Assembly: GCF_004116385.1 (NCBI RefSeq)
Contig: NZ_PEIB01000042.1
Location: 1-39,261, forward strand
Length of the DNA stretch: 39,261 bases
From: Veronia nyctiphanis
GTDB taxonomy: Bacteria > Pseudomonadota > Gammaproteobacteria > Enterobacterales > Vibrionaceae
Reading direction: 5' to 3'
This document shows positions 35,154 through 39,261 of this stretch, in pieces. Both the position numbers and the translations under genes were made by a program. Position 1 is the stretch's first letter. Each line of letters starts with the position of its first letter. A model generated the notes under the pieces. That model ran no database searches and had not been told where the DNA came from. It was given only the letters and a program-made list of their open reading frames with translations.

Positions 35154-38100
35154 GACTGACTCTCCTTATTACCCGCAACATCTCTGCCGCTATCGCTATG
35201 ACCATATATTTTTATCGATGCATTTTTCACTGTCCCCAACTCCGCATTATTCTCGAGAACTTCTGGGTCACCCTCGCCAAAGAAGGTCTTCCGATACTCC
35301 ATTTTTCCATTATTCGTGTCGACGATGCGCACTTTCCAGGTGCCCTTTGACTTCTCATCAAGAAATGCATGACTGAGAAATAACAGCGGCCCTTCGTTTA
35401 TAAACACTTCGTCTGGCGACATGATGTGCATATTTCTCGCAGTCACAACAATTGACTTGGTGCCGCTGGGTGAAATCACTTCGACTGACAAATCATTGAT
35501 GCGCTTATGGTCGATATCTAACTTGAGCTGAACACCTTCCACCTTCCAATCTTCGGTCACTTCAAAACTCTTGGTGAGCCCGGTGAAATTCTCTGGAATC
35601 TTGTTTGGCTCTAGTTCAGATGAGGAAACAAATCCCGTGCTTTCAAGAGGTGGAAGCAATACATAATCGCGGCTTGCCATTTGTACAGCTTCTGTCGCGT
35701 TAACCATCCCAAAGCCATACCAGTTGTGGAAACTGTTACCGGCTGCATTGGTCACCCAGCTCTGCTCGGCGGTGTAACGCTGACCTTGCTGAGTCAGCTC
35801 AACAGGTTGGAAGTCGAGATCAATTTTTGTGGCTGTTTTCGCCATAACATAACGAACATCGCGCCATGTCATTGCAGGGTTGGCTTCCATGACTAGTGCA
35901 GCAACACCAGACGCAACCGGAGCGGCTGACGATGTGCCGTTAAACTGCGACGTATAACTGCACTGCGTTACTGCCTGAAAGCGATCATCCAAACCGCCGG
36001 TGAAATAGCTACCCCAATCGTAAAAACGTTCTTTGGAGTAACCTTTCTCGCATCCTTCCACATCAGTGGTGATCATCGCTGGCTGGTCTTCGCCGTATTC
36101 GCCACCGGGCGCTGAAAACATCACCGCCGCCCCTGTCGTTGAGTAGCTGGATAATGGCGATGCCGCATTTGCACCCAATGCCGACACCAAGGTGTTGTAG
36201 AAGCTGGCGTTACTCGGATCAGAATTCGCCAATTGATGCGTTAATCGGGCTTCCTCTGGTGAGCTATTGACTCGTATATAGGAATAAAACCAATAGTAAA
36301 GGCTATTGAAGCCATTACCTGCTGATTTGATCATCAATGCAGGCTGTTGAGCCGTCGCAAAATAATCTTCCAATATCGCTTCTTCGATGTTGAACTTAAA
36401 CGATGTGGTCGGCAGAATCAGCGGCAGCCCATACCCGTAACTTTGATTGATGATTCTGGCATTGGATGTTTTCTCTCCACCATGAGTAGACTTCCATGTT
36501 TCCAGCGTCTGACTATTCAAGTAATTGAACCCAGTCAGACTTGATTCTGGCGCAACACCTCGACCACCAAGTGAATTAAACCCTGCCGCACCAATCAAGC
36601 CAGCAACAGAGGTACCATGGTCGCCCCCATCTTCATCATCTTTATAAACAGGCGATGGATCATCATCATTGTCAACGAAGTCATAAGAACCACTCGGGAC
36701 GATGTTGCTCGCAAATCTTCGTGATTTAACTCAAGACCCGTATCAACCACAGCCACTTCAATATTTTTCCCAGTCACACCTTGTTTGTGTAACTGGCCAA
36801 TATTGATATCAAAGCCTTTGGTGGCATGCGATCGCGAAAAGCCTGTTTGTCCCGTATTGCGTAAATGCCATTGTTGGAAATACAACGGATCAGAGCCGTC
36901 ACTGGCTTCGTACTTTTGTTCAGTGAGCACAAGCATTTCGGCAGTCGACGATTCTTCGCCAAATCTTGCCGTTACCGTCATTAAAATCGGTTCCGCATAA
37001 GACTTTGCCTCAAGCAAAAAGGTACCGTCACTCTCAACACTGAATGACTCAATATCATCTGCGTTATCAAACTCAGCGGTAAAATCTGCCTTTTTCGCGC
37101 CTGAAAATTGTAACTGACCACTGACAATTCTTGTCGAACTGCGGTATTCAGCATTTTCCAGCGTGAGTGGTAACTTTGAGAGTTCAACAAAAACCTCTAC
37201 AGACCTTCTATTTTGCCCATCACTTACGATTAAAGAAAAGCGATCACTTCCCACCGCTGAACCATTAGGAACATAACGAAAATCGCCTGATGACGAGTTG
37301 ACTGTGACATCGCCTTTCGTAGCCAGAGACTCAATTGAATAACGTAACGTGTCGCCCTCAGCATCTGTCGCCGATAGCCTTCCAGTGAGTTCTTCATTGA
37401 TATCACTCGATAAGTAAAGAGGCGAAACAACATCTGGCGCTGAATTAACTAAATCGAACGAGAATTCAATATCATCAGATGCAATTCCATCACTCGCTCT
37501 TAAACGAATCACCTGCTTACCCGTGGCTTCGCCGTTTGGACGGTATACGACCTTATTACCTTCAATGGCTGCCACACCTGTTTTTGGCGAACCTACGATA
37601 GCCAAGTTCACGGGGTCGCCATCACTGTCAGAGACAGAGAATGGGATCTCGAGAACGTGGTTGTAAGGATGGGTTTGCATGCTAAACCCTGAGGAAAGAG
37701 AAGGCGCGTTGTTATAGACCTCAATCTTAAAACTGACGTCCCGAGTGTTTACCCCATCACTGACACGAAGCGTTATCTCCTCCGCACCCGCTACCGATGT
37801 AGGTTTATAGACAAGTAAACCAGACGCATTGATTTCAGCTGTGCCATGTGAGGGACGAGAAACAATCGTAACGTCCAGTGAATCGTTGTCTGGATCAGTG
37901 ATTTCTAAATCAACTTCAAGCGTCTTCTTGTAGTGCGTTCTAAACAACGCGCCTTGACGCCCAACCATTGGCGGGTGATTGACAGGCTTCAGTTGAACGG
38001 TAAGAAAACTTTCTAACTTTCCATCACTAACCGATACTTGGAGGCGGTCTGGCTCCCAGTAAGAAACATTACGCTGTGGAACATAATTTAAAAGGCCACT

Positions 38101-38343
38101 TTTGGCGTTAATCGTAGCTATGCCGTATTGCGGGTGTACTTTAATTGAGTACGTCAGCTGATCAGCATCTGCATCCTTTGCTGACAAATCAATGTTTGTG
38201 TTGCTCTTATAGCTTACGTCCAGTGTAGATTCTTTACCTTCAAAACTCGGTGGCCGATTCTCCGTGATATTTTCTTGTGTATCTTCCGTGCAACCAGTAA
38301 CCAATACAGACGCTACTAGGCTGTTTATTAATGTTTTTTTCAT
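35150..38343 (-). pseudogene. Kexin-like subtilisin (S8) protease lipoprotein with cadherin-like repeats, one frameshift
   Basis: A ~1064-residue exported protein if one base is restored near 36703-36706 (GCAAACATC expected). A lipobox (LVTGC, Cys18) marks it as a lipoprotein. Residues ~30-395 hold four cadherin-like repeats, each with D-x-D-x-D-x-L-x-Y, Y-x-P and VSDG elements. After a ~120-residue linker comes the S8 domain: Asp in VAVVDTGLELNHEDL, His in GDHGTSVAGL, Asn in MIKSAGNGF and Ser in FNGTSSAAPVASG. A C-terminal P-domain follows (SFEVTEDWKVEGVQLKLDID...KGTWKVRIVDTNNG). The break falls between the catalytic Asp and His. It is operonic with the chaperone-like gene downstream. Confidence 0.87.
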
Positions 38344-38679
38344 ATAATTGGCCCTACCCAGTTATATCTCTGAGGATGTAAGGCCACTGCTTCAATGAAC
38401 GAATTAGATGTATTTATAATTATTGAGTCATTACTTTAATCACAATATTGAGACTCTTTCAATATTGTTTCCATTAATATCAAATACTGGTTCCTTTTTT
38501 ACCGTCAAACCAGTCATTAAAACAATAAGCATGAATGTTAAGTTTTATTAATCAAGACAACCAAAAAATCTATTTAAAACAACAGAAAAGTACAAATTAT
38601 CTCAAATCAACAACAGTTTGATATCAACACAGTGTTATATTGAAAAAATATAAAAATCTATTCAGCTTGCTAAGGGAAT
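38344..38679. other. AT-rich divergent intergenic region
   Basis: About 335 bases with very low G+C between the protease gene and the right-edge gene, which diverge. It must hold both promoters. The symmetric pair TCAATATTG...CAATATTGA flanks 38440-38470. No small gene was seen. Confidence 0.5.
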
Positions 38680-39261
38680 ATGTCTATGGAAAGTGTTACG
38701 GACGCTGCTCTCAAATCCGAGCGTGCACGAGCGATAGAGGCACAGGACGAATCGCCTGTCTCTGCTGGAACTCATTCAAACAACAGAAAAAAACGAAGTA
38801 TAGAAGCAGCTCGTGCTGACTCAGTACCTCGCGAGCGCATGTCACATTTGAATGAAGTACAAAAAGCCAATGCACAAAAAACGCAAATTAATAATGCCAT
38901 CACGAGACCCGAAACTATTTCTGACAAGCCAAGGACAGAGAACGAAAAAATTGACCCAATACCTGTGTCTGAGGTTCGTACTGACTCTCTTAATAAACAT
39001 CTAAAATTATCGCCAGTAAGTAAAAAAGATAAAAATAGTGGAGAGGATAATGCATCTGATCATCAAGGAGACAAAAAAAATAACATCAACGGTACTGGGT
39101 ATAACATTAATAATAGAAAAGAAAAAAAAATAACCCAATATAAAAAGGATAATAATCCCCAACGAATAGATAGAAATATAATAAAACAAGGTAAAGAAAA
39201 TGAGGGAGACAAAAAAAATCAGATCATGCTAGAGAGCGCTGCTTCAGTAAAGTCTTATCAA
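38680..39261 (+). CDS. Unknown hydrophilic protein, N-terminal part (runs off window)
   Basis: The frame is open from ATG 38680 (or ATG 38686, better spaced from AAGGG) to the window end: at least 192 residues with no stop. The sequence is very hydrophilic and probably disordered. It begins MESVTDAALKSERARAIEAQ, contains RKKRSIEAARADSVPRERMS, and becomes rich in Lys, Asn and Asp (KKDKNSGEDNASDHQGDKKN). There is no signal peptide, no membrane segment and almost no aromatic residues. Such N-termini occur on type III effectors and large toxins, but nothing here proves that. The low G+C of the gene and its upstream region suggests foreign origin. Confidence 0.65.
   Translation, partial: MSMESVTDAALKSERARAIEAQDESPVSAGTHSNNRKKRSIEAARADSVPRERMSHLNEVQKANAQKTQINNAITRPETISDKPRTENEKIDPIPVSEVRTDSLNKHLKLSPVSKKDKNSGEDNASDHQGDKKNNINGTGYNINNRKEKKITQYKKDNNPQRIDRNIIKQGKENEGDKKNQIMLESAASVKSYQ

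Noticed and set aside
39007-39189. Hydrophobic minus-strand frame at the right edge
   Set aside because: It is the antisense of a Lys/Asn-rich coding region, which automatically gives Phe/Ile-rich chance frames.

Overview
The window looks like chromosomal DNA of a marine gammaproteobacterium, most probably of the Vibrionales (Vibrio/Photobacterium/Grimontia/Enterovibrio type). This is inferred from the gene set: a galT-galK-galM cluster, a DctB/DctD-type two-component pair, RstAB-like regulators, a DUF1439 fragment, and a kexin-like subtilase with a downstream chaperone-like gene. No rRNA, tRNA, CRISPR array, transposase or prophage gene was seen.

Layout. 0-2.5 kb: the 3' end of one histidine kinase faces a closely related histidine kinase/response regulator pair. 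2.6-5.2 kb: a DUF2834 membrane protein, diaminopropionate ammonia-lyase (dpaL) and a convergent Lrp/AsnC regulator. 5.2-12.2 kb: a phosphonate-type ABC importer (phnD-phnC-phnE-phnE) behind a visible sigma-54 promoter, preceded by its likely regulators, a sigma-54-dependent response regulator and a sensor kinase. 12.2-16.1 kb: an unstable region with a decayed segmental duplication (sensor-kinase 5' end, 50-aa membrane protein, DUF1439 gene), an 8-bp coding microsatellite, a fold-back inverted repeat and a secreted zinc metallopeptidase. 16.4-19.6 kb: a class I ribonucleotide reductase pair in which the ATP-cone sits on the small subunit, behind a good Fur box. 19.6-22.7 kb: a secreted protein of unknown function, a DoxX-like membrane protein and a gene behind a second Fur-like box. 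23.0-29.2 kb: a peptide/nickel/metallophore-type ABC importer plus a COG0523 GTPase, under a perfect 32-bp Zur-like palindrome. 29.3-32.7 kb: galT-galK-galM. 33-38.3 kb: a small secreted protein, a methyltransferase, and a kexin-like serine protease lipoprotein followed by a probable external chaperone. At the right edge is the disordered N-terminus of an unknown protein.

Two themes stand out. The first is metal-responsive gene control: a Fur-box RNR pair, a Fur-like box before an orphan gene, and a Zur-like operon with a metal GTPase all lie within 13 kb. The second is broken reading frames. Ten genes carry about thirteen apparent one-base losses, mostly in short homopolymers, and two of them also carry an in-frame stop. 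Conservation continues undisturbed in the shifted frame, so base-calling error is at least as likely as gene decay. Frameshifted genes are given here over their full span with type 'pseudogene' to mark the interruption; that label does not mean they are proven inactive.
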